DNA of 64,000 nucleotides from contig NZ_VCJS01000022.1 of assembly GCF_005893125.1 (NCBI RefSeq), positions 1-64,000 on the forward strand. The letters are read 5' to 3'. The notes below the pieces were generated by a model. That model was not told the DNA's origin. It saw nothing but the letters and a program-made list of their open reading frames with translations, and made no database searches. The translations under genes and the position numbers were made by a program. Position 1 is the first letter of the stretch, and every line of letters begins with the position of its first letter. The DNA is from Nonomuraea basaltis (GTDB lineage: Bacteria; Actinomycetota; Actinomycetes; Streptosporangiales; Streptosporangiaceae). Shown here one piece after another: positions 54,403 through 62,550 of the stretch.

Positions 54403-55002
54403 TCAGTCGTACGGACCGTAGTCTCGGCGCTGGTATCCGCGCTGCTCGTGCTCACGAGGCCGCTCGTATCCGCGCTGTTCGTATCCCCGGGCGTCATACC
54501 CGCCGGGCTGCTCGTACGGGTACGGCTGCGGATCCGGCACTTCCTCAAGGGCCGTGCGCCCGATCGACGCCAGGAGCGAGAGGATGGCGATGCCGATGAT
54601 GAGGTTGATGGCGGCCGTGGCGATCTGCTCGATGAGGTCGGCAGAGTGCATGAACGGCAGGATCGTGATGAGGACGGTGAAGAGCCCGGCGATCCAGCCG
54701 AAGAACTTGGCCGGCTCCGGTGTCGACACCATGAGGATATAGAGCAGCAGCGTCGCGACAAGCGCGGCAGCGGCGGCCGAGATCGCATATCCCGTGGTCG
54801 CCGCGCTGCCGTACGCGGAAGCCCCGTCGGGAGTGAGGACACGGATGCCCAGGATCCTCTTGCTGATCATGACTCCGACCACCACGATCAGTGCGGCCAC
54901 CACGGCGGCGGCCACGCCGCCTCCCCACACTCGCGCCGGTTTGACCGTCGGCCTGGCCGATCTGGGGCGGCGATCATAGCCATCGTGGGAGGGATAGGAC
55001 AT
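54403..55002 (-). CDS. DUF6069 family membrane protein
   Basis: 199 residues: basic N-terminus, four membrane helices (about 27-48, 72-95, 102-122, 128-150), and an Arg/Tyr/Glu-rich repeated C-terminal tail (ARGYEQRGYERPREHEQRGY). Members of DUF6069 are small actinobacterial membrane proteins with unknown role. The ATG at 55002 follows AGAGG; the in-frame GTG 9 bp upstream overlaps that site. Confidence 0.8.
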   Translation of the reverse strand: MSYPSHDGYDRRPRSARPTVKPARVWGGGVAAAVVAALIVVVGVMISKRILGIRVLTPDGASAYGSAATTGYAISAAAAALVATLLLYILMVSTPEPAKFFGWIAGLFTVLITILPFMHSADLIEQIATAAINLIIGIAILSLLASIGRTALEEVPDPQPYPYEQPGGYDARGYEQRGYERPREHEQRGYQRRDYGPYD

Positions 55003-55281
55003 GCGAATCACCTCTGTCGCGAATGCTGATCAGGCACTTCGAGAACCGTACACGCGCTGTCAAGTGTTCGGCGCGGAGCCCCGCGATGCGGCCTTGAGCG
55101 TGTCACAGCGTCACTGAGAACCGTCTACTGCAAGCAGCTCAGGCCCGTCCTTCTGCAGGGCGGCCGAAGCCATGGACGAGATCTTCAAGACACGTAGAGC
55201 GGCCAGCAAAATGATCAACGGATCTCCGAGGAAGATATCTCAGGAGCGACCCCTGTTTATCGGTCTCATAGATTGTCCGAT

Positions 55282-56298
55282 ATGACGGATCTGAGCAGTC
55301 TGGTTGAGGAGACCGTTGGTCAACTCACGGCACGGCATATGGGCGTGGTAGTCGCCGCTGTGGCGGGAAAATCGACGGAGATCCGGGGCTCCGGACAAGC
55401 GGGAGGTGCTCCTGGTGCCGACACGTTGTTCGAGATCGGCTCGGTGACCAAGGTCTTCACGGCGCTGACTCTGGCGCAACTGGCCGTGACAGGCGCGGTC
55501 GATCTCGACGAGCCGCTGGTCGCGTTGCTGCCTGAAGGGACGCGCGTGCCGTCGCGAGACGGTAAGGAGATCACACTTCGGCAGTTGGCGACCCACACGT
55601 CGGGCCTGCCCCGTCTGCCCAAAGGCATGCTCGTCCCGGCATTGCTACGCCCGTCGAAACCGGATCCGTACGCCGACTGCACGGCCGACCTCCTGCTGCA
55701 TGGTCTGGCCAACACCCGGCTGGGTGCCACGCTCGGGCGCCGATTTCGTTACTCCAATCTCGGTGCGGGCCTGCTGGGACTGGCACTCGCCCACCGGACC
55801 GGTACCGACTACGAGACGTTGGTCGTTCGGGAGATCTGCACGCCTTTGGGGCTGGCCGACACCGGCATCGCCGATCGCGAGGTCCGGCTCGTCCAAGGGC
55901 ACACCCGACGTCGGCGACCTGTCTCAGCTTGGCATCTGGCCGATCTGGCCGGAGCGGGCGGGTTGCGCTCGACGGCCGCGGATCTCGTCACCTTCGTGCA
56001 GGCCCAATTGACCCCCGAGTCCAATGGGATCGCCGAGGCGATCCGGCTCAGCCGTCAGGTCGAGCACCGGATCAACCCCTTCGCCTGGATACATCTGGGC
56101 TGGATGGGCCAGCGGTTGCACCGCCGGCAAGGAGGTGGCCTCCAGATCTGGCACAACGGGATGACAGGTGGGTTCTCCTCGTTCGTGGGATTCAACCCGG
56201 AGAAGGAGGTGGCCGTCATCGTGCTCAGCAACACAAAGCGGTCGGTGGACAGACCCGCCTTCGACCTGCTCCGCCGCCGCCTAGAGTCCTTGCATTGA
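55282..56298 (+). CDS. Serine hydrolase (class C beta-lactamase/EstB-like fold), 3' end rewritten by IS605
   Basis: 338 residues. SxxK motif at Ser54-Lys57 (GSVTK), YSN at 157-159 (RYSNLG), and HNG near residue 292 (WHNGMTGG) complete the penicillin-binding-protein-like active site. No signal peptide, so a cytosolic esterase or D-aminopeptidase-like activity is possible. The last codons read TTG CAT TGA, with the TGA contributed by the end of the IS605 element. Joining 56294 to 58308 restores ten further codons and a TAG at 58336. ATG at 55282; a TTG at 55273 is an alternative. Confidence 0.88.
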   Translation: MTDLSSLVEETVGQLTARHMGVVVAAVAGKSTEIRGSGQAGGAPGADTLFEIGSVTKVFTALTLAQLAVTGAVDLDEPLVALLPEGTRVPSRDGKEITLRQLATHTSGLPRLPKGMLVPALLRPSKPDPYADCTADLLLHGLANTRLGATLGRRFRYSNLGAGLLGLALAHRTGTDYETLVVREICTPLGLADTGIADREVRLVQGHTRRRRPVSAWHLADLAGAGGLRSTAADLVTFVQAQLTPESNGIAEAIRLSRQVEHRINPFAWIHLGWMGQRLHRRQGGGLQIWHNGMTGGFSSFVGFNPEKEVAVIVLSNTKRSVDRPAFDLLRRRLESLH

Positions 56299-56480
56299 CA
56301 TCCTCCCCGGCGTAAACTCCGGGGACTCCCCCACGTCACCGCAGGAGCCTTACTGCTTCCTCTACGCCGCTTGAGCGCCGTAGCTTTCGGGCTGTGCCAG
56401 GGTCGGAATTGCCTCGCCTGGTCTTACCTGCCCTCCACAGTCGTTTCCAGTGTCCGCCAGTCCGGCGGCCACTTGCTGCT
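56295..56480 (-). ncRNA. Predicted omega (reRNA) guide RNA of TnpB
   Basis: TnpB nucleases of IS200/605 elements use a non-coding RNA that overlaps the end of tnpB and the element's right end, with the guide read from flanking DNA. The hairpin at 56304-56325 and the conserved GGATGTCAA-like end in minus orientation fit this. The guide would be the complement of about 56275-56294. The 5' limit is not known. Confidence 0.5.
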
Positions 56481-57723
56481 CACGATCGACCTCGCTGCCG
56501 ATCCCCGTGTCGGCGCCTGGCAGGGTGCGCAGCCGGATCCCCTCCGCGAGGAGGTTCAACGCCGCCGCGACATCCCGGTCGTGATGCTCTCCGCACTGCC
56601 GGCAGTCCCACTCCCGGTCCGCCAAGGTCAGCTCGGTGTTGACCCACCCGCAGCACGGACAGGTCTTAGTGGAGGCAAACCAGCGGCTCACCTTGGTGAC
56701 GGCCCGCCCGTAGCGGGCACCCTTGTCCTCCACCATGCGTATGAAGGTCCCCCACCCGGCATCGTGCACGCTTTTGGCCAGTGGTCCGCGTGACAGGGCC
56801 CGCACCGCCAACGATTCCAGGGTGATCGTTTGGTTCTCACGGATCACCCGGGTCGTGCTCTGGTGCAGGAAGTCCCGGCGCGCGTCGGTGACCTTGGCGT
56901 GCTGGCGGGCAAGTGCGGCCCGTGCCTTGTCCCGGTTCTTCGATCCCTTCTGCTTGCGTGACAGGGCCCGCTGCAGGCGAGCCAGTTTCCGTTCCCGGCG
57001 GCGCAGCCACCGCGGATTGGAGATCTTCGTGCCGTCGGCCAGGACCGCGTACGCCGACAGCCCCAGATCGATCCCGGTCTCGGCCAGGTCCCCGTCCGGG
57101 GTGAGGGCCTCAGGCAGCACCTGCCCGGCCTCCTCCACCTCGATCACGAACGAGGCGAAGTAGCGGCCCGCCGCATCCTTGATCACGGTCACGCTCGACG
57201 GGATGGCGGGCAGCGGCCGCGACCAGCGCACCTCGACGTCGCCGATCTTCGCCAGATACAGCCGCCCGGCCCCTCCCACCGCCCCGGCGCTGCCCGCCGG
57301 GCCGTCCGCCGGGCCGATGCTCGGGCGCAGGCTGAACGCATTGCGGTTGAACCGGGCCGCCTGCCGATGATCACGCCGGGACTTGAAGGTCGGCAACCCG
57401 ATCCGTGGGCCCCTGCGTTTGCCTGAGACCGAGTCGAAGAAGTTCCGGTAGGCCTGGTCCAGATCCCGGATCGCCTGCTGCAGCGGGACCGGCGACACCT
57501 CCCCCAGCCACCGGCGTTCCGGGGTCCGCTTCGCCGCGGTGATGCAGATCTTCTGCAGATCACCCCCGCCGACCCACGGCAGGCCCGCTTTACGGGCGGC
57601 CTTGCGCATCGCCAGGGCGTCGTTCCACACCACCCGCACACAACCGAACAATCGGGCCAGCGCCGCCTGCTGGGCGGGGTCGGGGTAGAGCCGGTAGTTG
57701 TAGCGCAACCGCACCCCGGCCAC
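56362..57723 (-). CDS. tnpB: TnpB RNA-guided endonuclease (IS200/IS605 family)
   Basis: About 453 residues. RuvC-like catalytic residues are visible in GIDLGLSAYAV (Asp), ITLESLAVRAL (Glu) and HHDRDVAAALNL (Asp), and the zinc finger between them is KTCPCCGWVN...WDCRQCG. The N-terminal helix-turn-helix region YNYRLYPDPAQQAALARLFG is also typical. All motifs are intact, so activity is plausible. The GTG at 57723 is chosen; the frame is open to 57945 but overlaps tnpA. The C-terminal 80 residues after the RuvC end are low in conservation. Confidence 0.93.
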   Translation of the reverse strand: MAGVRLRYNYRLYPDPAQQAALARLFGCVRVVWNDALAMRKAARKAGLPWVGGGDLQKICITAAKRTPERRWLGEVSPVPLQQAIRDLDQAYRNFFDSVSGKRRGPRIGLPTFKSRRDHRQAARFNRNAFSLRPSIGPADGPAGSAGAVGGAGRLYLAKIGDVEVRWSRPLPAIPSSVTVIKDAAGRYFASFVIEVEEAGQVLPEALTPDGDLAETGIDLGLSAYAVLADGTKISNPRWLRRRERKLARLQRALSRKQKGSKNRDKARAALARQHAKVTDARRDFLHQSTTRVIRENQTITLESLAVRALSRGPLAKSVHDAGWGTFIRMVEDKGARYGRAVTKVSRWFASTKTCPCCGWVNTELTLADREWDCRQCGEHHDRDVAAALNLLAEGIRLRTLPGADTGIGSEVDREQQVAAGLADTGNDCGGQVRPGEAIPTLAQPESYGAQAA

Positions 57724-57769
57724 CCCCTTCCCGCCAACCCCGAGACTCGAACATATTATCATTCGGTCT

Positions 57770-58186
57770 ATGGCATCGGAACTCGAATATCGTCGTGGCC
57801 GCCATGTGGTTTCCGCACTCCACGTGCATCTGGTCTTCGTGACAAAGTACCGGCGGAACGTCTTCGACGACGCGATGCTGCGCCGCTGTGAGGAAATCAT
57901 GATCGAGGTGTGCGACAGCTTCGAGGCCGAACTGCGCGAGTTCAACGGCGAGGACGACCACGTCCACCTGCTCGTCGTCTACCCGCCCAAGGTCGCCATC
58001 AGCAAACTGGTCAACAGCCTCAAGGGGGTGTCCTCGCACTACCTGCGCAAAGAGTTCACCGGGCGGGTGAACCGGGCCATCATGCACGGGCATTTCTGGT
58101 CGCCGTCCTACTTCGCCGCTTCCTGCGGCGGGGCTCCCCTGTCGATCATCCGCCAGTACATCGAGCAGCAGCGCCGCCCATCCTGA
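57770..58186 (+). CDS. tnpA: IS200/IS605 Y1 (HUH) transposase
   Basis: 138 residues, normal length. HUH motif HVHLLV (about residue 63-68) and the catalytic Tyr in IIRQYIEQQ. The start VSALHVHLVFVTKYRR is typical. The enzyme cuts and rejoins single-stranded DNA at the element's hairpin ends. It is divergent from tnpB with 46 bp between. Confidence 0.95.
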   Translation: MASELEYRRGRHVVSALHVHLVFVTKYRRNVFDDAMLRRCEEIMIEVCDSFEAELREFNGEDDHVHLLVVYPPKVAISKLVNSLKGVSSHYLRKEFTGRVNRAIMHGHFWSPSYFAASCGGAPLSIIRQYIEQQRRPS

Positions 58187-58344
58187 CGGGTCCCAGGTCC
58201 GCGCTACGCGCTCCGGTCTGTCCCGGCTCCGCCGGGCCATTCCCTATCGGGAACCGCATTCATCGCCGCCCTAAAGGACGGGGCCTTCTGCGGCTTCTCG
58301 GTAAGAGATCAAAGCGCAAACAAAAGGCGCTCTGTTAGGGGCTC

Positions 58345-58367
58345 TTAGTCACTCAGTTAGTCACTCA
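58345..58367 (+). repeat. 11-bp direct repeat after the original hydrolase stop
   Basis: TTAGTCACTCA occurs twice (58345-58355, 58357-58367), just after the stop codon of the reconstructed hydrolase gene. Role unknown. Confidence 0.6.
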
Positions 58368-58384
58368 CCAATGCAGAAAGGGGG

Positions 58385-58410
58385 GCCGCTTCCAAGACTC
58401 TGGAAGCGGC
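58385..58410. terminator. Terminator hairpin stranded beyond the IS605 element
   Basis: GCCGCTTCCA / TGGAAGCGGC, perfect 10-bp stem with a 6-nt loop followed by TTGCGTCTT. It lies 46 bp after the TAG that would end the uninterrupted serine hydrolase gene, so it was probably that gene's terminator. It could also serve the convergent hydrolase gene. Confidence 0.75.
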
Positions 58411-58525
58411 TTGCGTCTTCGCCGTACATCCCTGGCAACCATCCGGGCTGTTGAGAAGGCGACTGCCCAGCACGCCGCATGAACCTACAAGTAGTGGTCC
58501 GCAAACCATGCTCCAGCCGGTGTGC

Positions 58526-59368
58526 TCATCCGGTGGTGGACGGGTCGGTCCGTGTGGGCGTGACGTCGTCCAGTTGGTTTCCGGTTCGTACGCTGTGCAG
58601 GACGTCCTTGATCGCGGCGATGACCAGTCCGGGATCGTCGTCGTGGATGTAGTGACCGGCTCGATCGGCGATGATGTGTCGGCTGTTGGCTGACAGTTGG
58701 GCCAAGTTTGCGTTGAGGCGGTGCCAGCGGCGCCAGTCCTCGGGGATCGCGTCGCTACTGCCCGGGCTGCGGGTCAGCACCATGAGAGGTCTGTTGCCCA
58801 GTGCTCTCTTGGCCAGGGGCTGGTCGGCCGCCGTCAGCCGCTTCAGAGCCCGGTGCTCGCGCATCATCGACCGCCGGTCGGCGCCGCTGCGGATCTTCCG
58901 GGAAACAGCGATGAGGAGAGGTAGGGTCACTGCCTCGAAAAGCCTGTCCCGCCAGGGAAGGCAGTCGCGAAGAATCTGCGTCTGACCCTCGGTGCTGGAG
59001 TCGACCAGCACCATGCCTGCGACTTCCGTGTCATAGAGTCCGGTGAACGCCCTGGTATGCACGCCGCCGGCAGAGTGGCCGACCAGTACGACGGGGCGCG
59101 CGATGGCTGCCGCATCCAAAACCTCATGAAGATTCCGCGCGATATCGCCTGGTGTCCTGTTGTCCAGTGCCCGACTGCTGGAGCCGTAGGCCGCTCGGTC
59201 ATAGGTCACCACCGTGGTCTCTTTGGCCAGGGTCTCGGCCACTTCTCGCCAGGATTCCGCGTTTCCGCCGAATGCCGGCTCAATGATCACGGCCGGTTCT
59301 CCGCTGCCGAAGATGGTGGTGCTGATGCGATGCGGCCCTGCCTCCACATGAGTGGCCCGGCTATCCAT
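58526..59368 (-). CDS. Alpha/beta-fold hydrolase
   Basis: 280 residues. Nucleophile elbow GHSAGG, oxyanion region EPAFGGNAESW, and the His of DRAGHYIHDDDP; the acid is probably the Asp in RSPGSSDAIPED or nearby. No signal peptide. It is divergent from the ArsR-type regulator gene, with two perfect operators between them, and is the probable target. Substrate unknown. Confidence 0.88.
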   Translation of the reverse strand: MDSRATHVEAGPHRISTTIFGSGEPAVIIEPAFGGNAESWREVAETLAKETTVVTYDRAAYGSSSRALDNRTPGDIARNLHEVLDAAAIARPVVLVGHSAGGVHTRAFTGLYDTEVAGMVLVDSSTEGQTQILRDCLPWRDRLFEAVTLPLLIAVSRKIRSGADRRSMMREHRALKRLTAADQPLAKRALGNRPLMVLTRSPGSSDAIPEDWRRWHRLNANLAQLSANSRHIIADRAGHYIHDDDPGLVIAAIKDVLHSVRTGNQLDDVTPTRTDPSTTG

Positions 59369-59427
59369 CTCTTCCCCCGGAAGACCGACGATGGGTCATG
59401 TGTGATCGTAAGGAGCGTATCGTCAAG

Positions 59428-59447
59428 TGTCAAAGAAGGCTTTGACA
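59428..59447. promoter_or_regulatory. ArsR-type operator 1
   Basis: TGTCAAAG-AAGG-CTTTGACA, perfect inverted repeat between the hydrolase and regulator genes. Identical arms recur at operator 2, 31 bp further on (about three helix turns). Confidence 0.8.
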
Positions 59448-59458
59448 CTTCGATCTGC

Positions 59459-59478
59459 TGTCAAAGCTATCTTTGACA
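59459..59478. promoter_or_regulatory. ArsR-type operator 2
   Basis: TGTCAAAG-CTAT-CTTTGACA, perfect inverted repeat ending 1 bp before the regulator's ATG. Binding here would block translation start or transcription of the regulator itself. Confidence 0.8.
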
Positions 59479-59479
59479 G

Positions 59480-60031
59480 ATGCGCATCACCGATCCGCGG
59501 GCCATTCGCGCTCTCGCGCACCCGCTGCGGCTGGATCTGATCGACCTGCTCGGGCGGATCGGCCCCGCGACGGCCACGACCTGCGCAAAGCACCTGGACA
59601 CCTCCCAGGCGTCTTGCTCCTTCCACCTCCGCCAGCTCGCCAAGTACGGCTACGTCACCGAGGCCGAGCCCTCAGAGGACAAGCGGGAGCGGCTGTGGCA
59701 GCTGACCGACCACGAGCAGAAGTGGTCCAGGACGGAAGGCGGTCCGGCGGCGATGGAGCTGGAAAGGGTCTTCATCGAGAGGGAGGCGGCCCGCATGGCC
59801 GCATGGACCGAAGCCCGGACGTCCGCCGCGAAAGCCTGGCAGGACGCGGCATTCGTCTCAGGTGTCAGCGTGCCCCTGACCCCCGAGGAACTCGACGCGA
59901 TCGGCAAAGAGTTCATGAGGCTGCTCGAGCCATACATCGCCCGGCTCTCGAACCTGTCGCTCGTCCCCGGAGACGCCAGCTCTGCACGGATCTTTCTGCA
60001 TGGAGCCCCCCACGCACCTCTTGATACGTGA
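59480..60031 (+). CDS. ArsR-like winged-helix regulator
   Basis: 183 residues. HTH_20/ArsR winged helix (ITDPRAIRALAHPLRLDLID, AKHLDTSQASCSFHLRQLAKYG) followed by a helical C-terminal half with a long amphipathic region (about 85-130) of the YdfF/HTH-TrmB-like type. No metal-site cysteine pattern. It starts at 59480, one base after operator 2, and so is self-regulated. The divergent hydrolase gene is the likely partner. Confidence 0.92.
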   Translation: MRITDPRAIRALAHPLRLDLIDLLGRIGPATATTCAKHLDTSQASCSFHLRQLAKYGYVTEAEPSEDKRERLWQLTDHEQKWSRTEGGPAAMELERVFIEREAARMAAWTEARTSAAKAWQDAAFVSGVSVPLTPEELDAIGKEFMRLLEPYIARLSNLSLVPGDASSARIFLHGAPHAPLDT

Positions 60032-60430
60032 TTCGCGTTTCCGCCGACCGCTGCTCGGGACGCCGTCTCCAGCTTCGGCGACAGCGCGTTGTTCCTGTCA
60101 CTGGCCATCCGGGCGAAGGACCTGATCGGCTCGGATGCCGCCGCTGGGGCAACGGCGAGAACGAAGATCTGCCAGCGGCGCGGATCGCGACCTGTGGCCG
60201 TTCCACTCCAGAAGCCGGCGACCGAAGATCGCCAGGCGACCGACACCTGCGCGCTGAACCAGCCGAAAGTACCGGTCGCAGACCGCGAGACCCAACTTGT
60301 GGTCGATGTCCGCACCGGGCCGCTTCCGCAGGATGAGGCCCATGCGCTTTCAAGATCACGCTCTAGGACTGGACGCCGAAGGTCTGGCCGGCGGTCCCGG
60401 TGTCCCCTCCACCCGTGCCGAGGCGACGGC
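60032..60430. other. Gap without supported gene
   Basis: 399 bp. Open frames exist on both strands, but none has a family match, Shine-Dalgarno or coding bias that I can support. Possibly decayed coding sequence. Confidence 0.35.
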
Positions 60431-61411
60431 ATGGGCGGCCCCGCGATGACCTCCCCCGGCCGACCGCGTATCGCCGCGCTCGACGTCCTGCGCGGGTTCA
60501 CGCTGTGCGAGATCCTGCTCGCCAACATCCAGCTGATAGCCAACGACGGCACCGCCGTCGTGACGCAGCCCATGGGAGACTGGGACCCCTGGCTCGGGCT
60601 CCCGATCTTCTCCCTGCTGTTCGGCATCGGATTCTCGCTACTGCTGGACTCCGCCGCGAGCCGCGTCCCCTGCCCACGGCTGGTCCTGCTGCGCCGGCTT
60701 CTGGCGCTGCTCGCGATCGGCCTCGTGCATATGCTGCTGTGGCCGGGCGAAGTCCTGACCCGCTACGCCATCGTCGGCGTGCTGGTGCTGCTGCCCTCGA
60801 CCTGGCTGCCGCGGTGGGCCGTGGCCGGCCTCTCCGCCGCGCTCGTGACGGTGGCGGTGATCGGCGGGGGTGGGCCCTTGCTGATCGCCGGGCTGTTCCT
60901 GCTGGGCTCGGCACTGGTCCGCTACGGGGTGATCGAGAAGATCGAGAGGTCCACCCGAGGGCCGGTCCTGCTGGGCCTGGTCTTCGCGGCGGGACTGGCC
61001 TCTGTCCTGTGGGTACAGGCCAGCATGCGGGCCGTGGGGGCCACGACGCAGCTGTCTTTCACGTCCACCCTGGCCGATCTGCTGCTCGCCGGTGTGTACG
61101 TGTGCGTCCTGCTGATCCTGCTCAGAACGCCGCTGCGACCGGCGCTGCAGTTCGTCTTCGCGCCACTGGGCCGGGTGGCACTGACCAACTATCTGACCGC
61201 CACACTCCTCGTTCTGGCGGCCAGTCACATCCTCGGCCTGCCGATCGGCCAATCGTCGTCGGCGGCGTTCCAGGCCGCGGGAGCCATCCTCACGGCCCAG
61301 TGGCTGTTCTCCACCCTCTGGCTGCGCCGCTTCCGCCAGGGCCCCATGGAGTGGCTCTGGCGCTGGGCCACCTGGGCCCACCGCTCAGCCCTGCGCATCC
61401 CCACGAGCTGA
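60431..61411 (+). CDS. DUF418 domain membrane protein
   Basis: 326 residues, about nine or ten membrane helices. The N-terminal RIAALDVLRGFTLCEILLAN (heparan-alpha-glucosaminide acyltransferase-like start) and the C-terminal DUF418 motif PLGRVALTNYLTATLLVL are clear. The family may move acyl groups or act as transporters; no proven activity. ATGs at 60431 and 60446 are both possible. Alone in its unit. Confidence 0.85.
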   Translation: MGGPAMTSPGRPRIAALDVLRGFTLCEILLANIQLIANDGTAVVTQPMGDWDPWLGLPIFSLLFGIGFSLLLDSAASRVPCPRLVLLRRLLALLAIGLVHMLLWPGEVLTRYAIVGVLVLLPSTWLPRWAVAGLSAALVTVAVIGGGGPLLIAGLFLLGSALVRYGVIEKIERSTRGPVLLGLVFAAGLASVLWVQASMRAVGATTQLSFTSTLADLLLAGVYVCVLLILLRTPLRPALQFVFAPLGRVALTNYLTATLLVLAASHILGLPIGQSSSAAFQAAGAILTAQWLFSTLWLRRFRQGPMEWLWRWATWAHRSALRIPTS

Positions 61412-61887
61412 GCCCATCCCCGTGACAACCGAAGAGGCAGGAGCGGACCCGTGAGCAGCGGGCGATGACGCGGAGGGGCGGCGGGTAAGCCCTCATCCGG
61501 TTCCGGTGGGGCGGTGCGGGGCGCGTAGGGCGTGAGGTCGATGGCGTTGTGTGGGCGAACTCCTGGACCGCGCCGCGAACCACACCCCAGCCCGCTGACC
61601 GTGATCCCACCGCGTCGATCCGGGAAAGCCGCCCTCATCGCCCGCGGTCAAAACGCGGAGGTGGCCATGAGCGAATCTTGAAACCGCAATTCCAGTGACA
61701 TGCGCACCAGCTAGTGGGCCGCTAATGGGCCGCTAGTGGGCGGCTAGTTTTTCGACGAACCGGCGGCCGGCGATCTACGTTTGCGCGACCAGCCGGCGAA
61801 CTGTGCTCAGAAGATCTGTCGTCGAACTCGGTCTTGACCCAGGCTCCCTTTCGGGCGGTATCAGGACCCGTCCAAACGGAAGGAAGC
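61412..61887. other. Gap before the small secreted protein gene
   Basis: 476 bp without a supported gene. It contains the 11-bp tandem repeat at 61710-61747, followed by a TTTTTC run. Confidence 0.4.
61710..61747 (+). repeat. 11-bp tandem repeat, about 3.5 copies
   Basis: Units GCTAGTGGGCC, GCTAATGGGCC, GCTAGTGGGCG and a partial GCTAG follow one another directly. They lie about 140 bp upstream of the secreted protein gene. Confidence 0.7.
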
Positions 61888-62274
61888 ATGATGAAGAATC
61901 TGCTCAAGACCGCTGTGGTCGGCGCTGCCTTGGTCGCGTCGAGCTTTGCCATGGCGCAGCCCGCGATGGCCAGCTCGCTCTCGTGGAACGTCAGCGATGG
62001 CCTGATCTCCTACGCCGATGCCTCGAACAAGTTCTGCGTGCGGGCGTACGACAGCGAGGGTGCCCGCCAGGTGACGGTGACGCTGACTCCAATCAACGGC
62101 GGCAACTCGATCACCATCACCGACAAGAACAACTACTACGGTCACTCGGGCGGCACGTGCAGATACCTTAACAACTCGTACACGGAGAACACCTCCCTCC
62201 GCGCGACCGCCAGGTCGTACTGGGGCGAGCGCGGCACCTGGGTGGGTCGCGGGACCAGATCGTTCACCAGCTGA
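61888..62274 (+). CDS. Small secreted protein, function unknown
   Basis: 128 residues. A clear signal peptide (MMKNLLKTAVVGAALVASSF, cleavage near AMAS, residue 29) precedes a mature part of about 100 residues rich in Ser, Thr, Asn, Gly and Tyr, with two Cys (FCVRAYD and GTCRYLNN) able to form one disulfide. The pattern resembles small secreted beta-sandwich proteins of actinomycetes; I do not recognise the family. AAGGAAG precedes the first ATG (61888; a second ATG follows directly). A strong terminator lies after it. Confidence 0.85.
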   Translation: MMKNLLKTAVVGAALVASSFAMAQPAMASSLSWNVSDGLISYADASNKFCVRAYDSEGARQVTVTLTPINGGNSITITDKNNYYGHSGGTCRYLNNSYTENTSLRATARSYWGERGTWVGRGTRSFTS

Positions 62275-62281
62275 CCAACCT

Positions 62282-62322
62282 GCCGGCTCCCCGCACGCCG
62301 TCCAGGCGCGCGGGGAGCCGGC
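62282..62322 (+). terminator. Strong terminator hairpin after the secreted protein gene
   Basis: Thirteen-base perfect G-C-rich arms (62282-62294, 62310-62322) with a 15-nt loop, starting 8 bp past the stop. Confidence 0.8.
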
Positions 62323-62550
62323 TCGGCGAGGAGCATCAATTCCGTCGATGCAAACTCCGCACGCGCCGGATACGGCTCCTGCTTGCCTTCAGAGGGACGT
62401 CCTGCTGGCATCACGGCTCCCCCTGGCTTTCTAGGATTTCTCTACGGCAGAGAGAAATTCGCCACTTTGGCGATCCTGACGGCATGACAGTACTGATGGA
62501 AATCACGGGGTTGCCGCCGGACCTCGGTCATGATCTAGGCGGCCGGCGCC

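Larger units (their letters stand above)
56295..58307. mobile_element. IS605-type insertion sequence (divergent tnpA and tnpB)
   Basis: About 2.0 kb with an intact Y1 transposase gene and an intact tnpB, transcribed divergently as in IS605. Ends were placed from the hairpins, CCCCGG/CCGGGG (56305-56324) at the tnpB side and GCCGCCCTAAAGGACGGGGC (from about 58266) at the tnpA side, and from restoration of the host gene frame. No target duplication or terminal inverted repeats are expected for this family. Confidence 0.75.

Noticed and set aside
60050..60350. Overlapping open frames on both strands before the DUF418 gene
   Set aside because: No start with a ribosome-binding site and no recognisable family; left as an unassigned gap.
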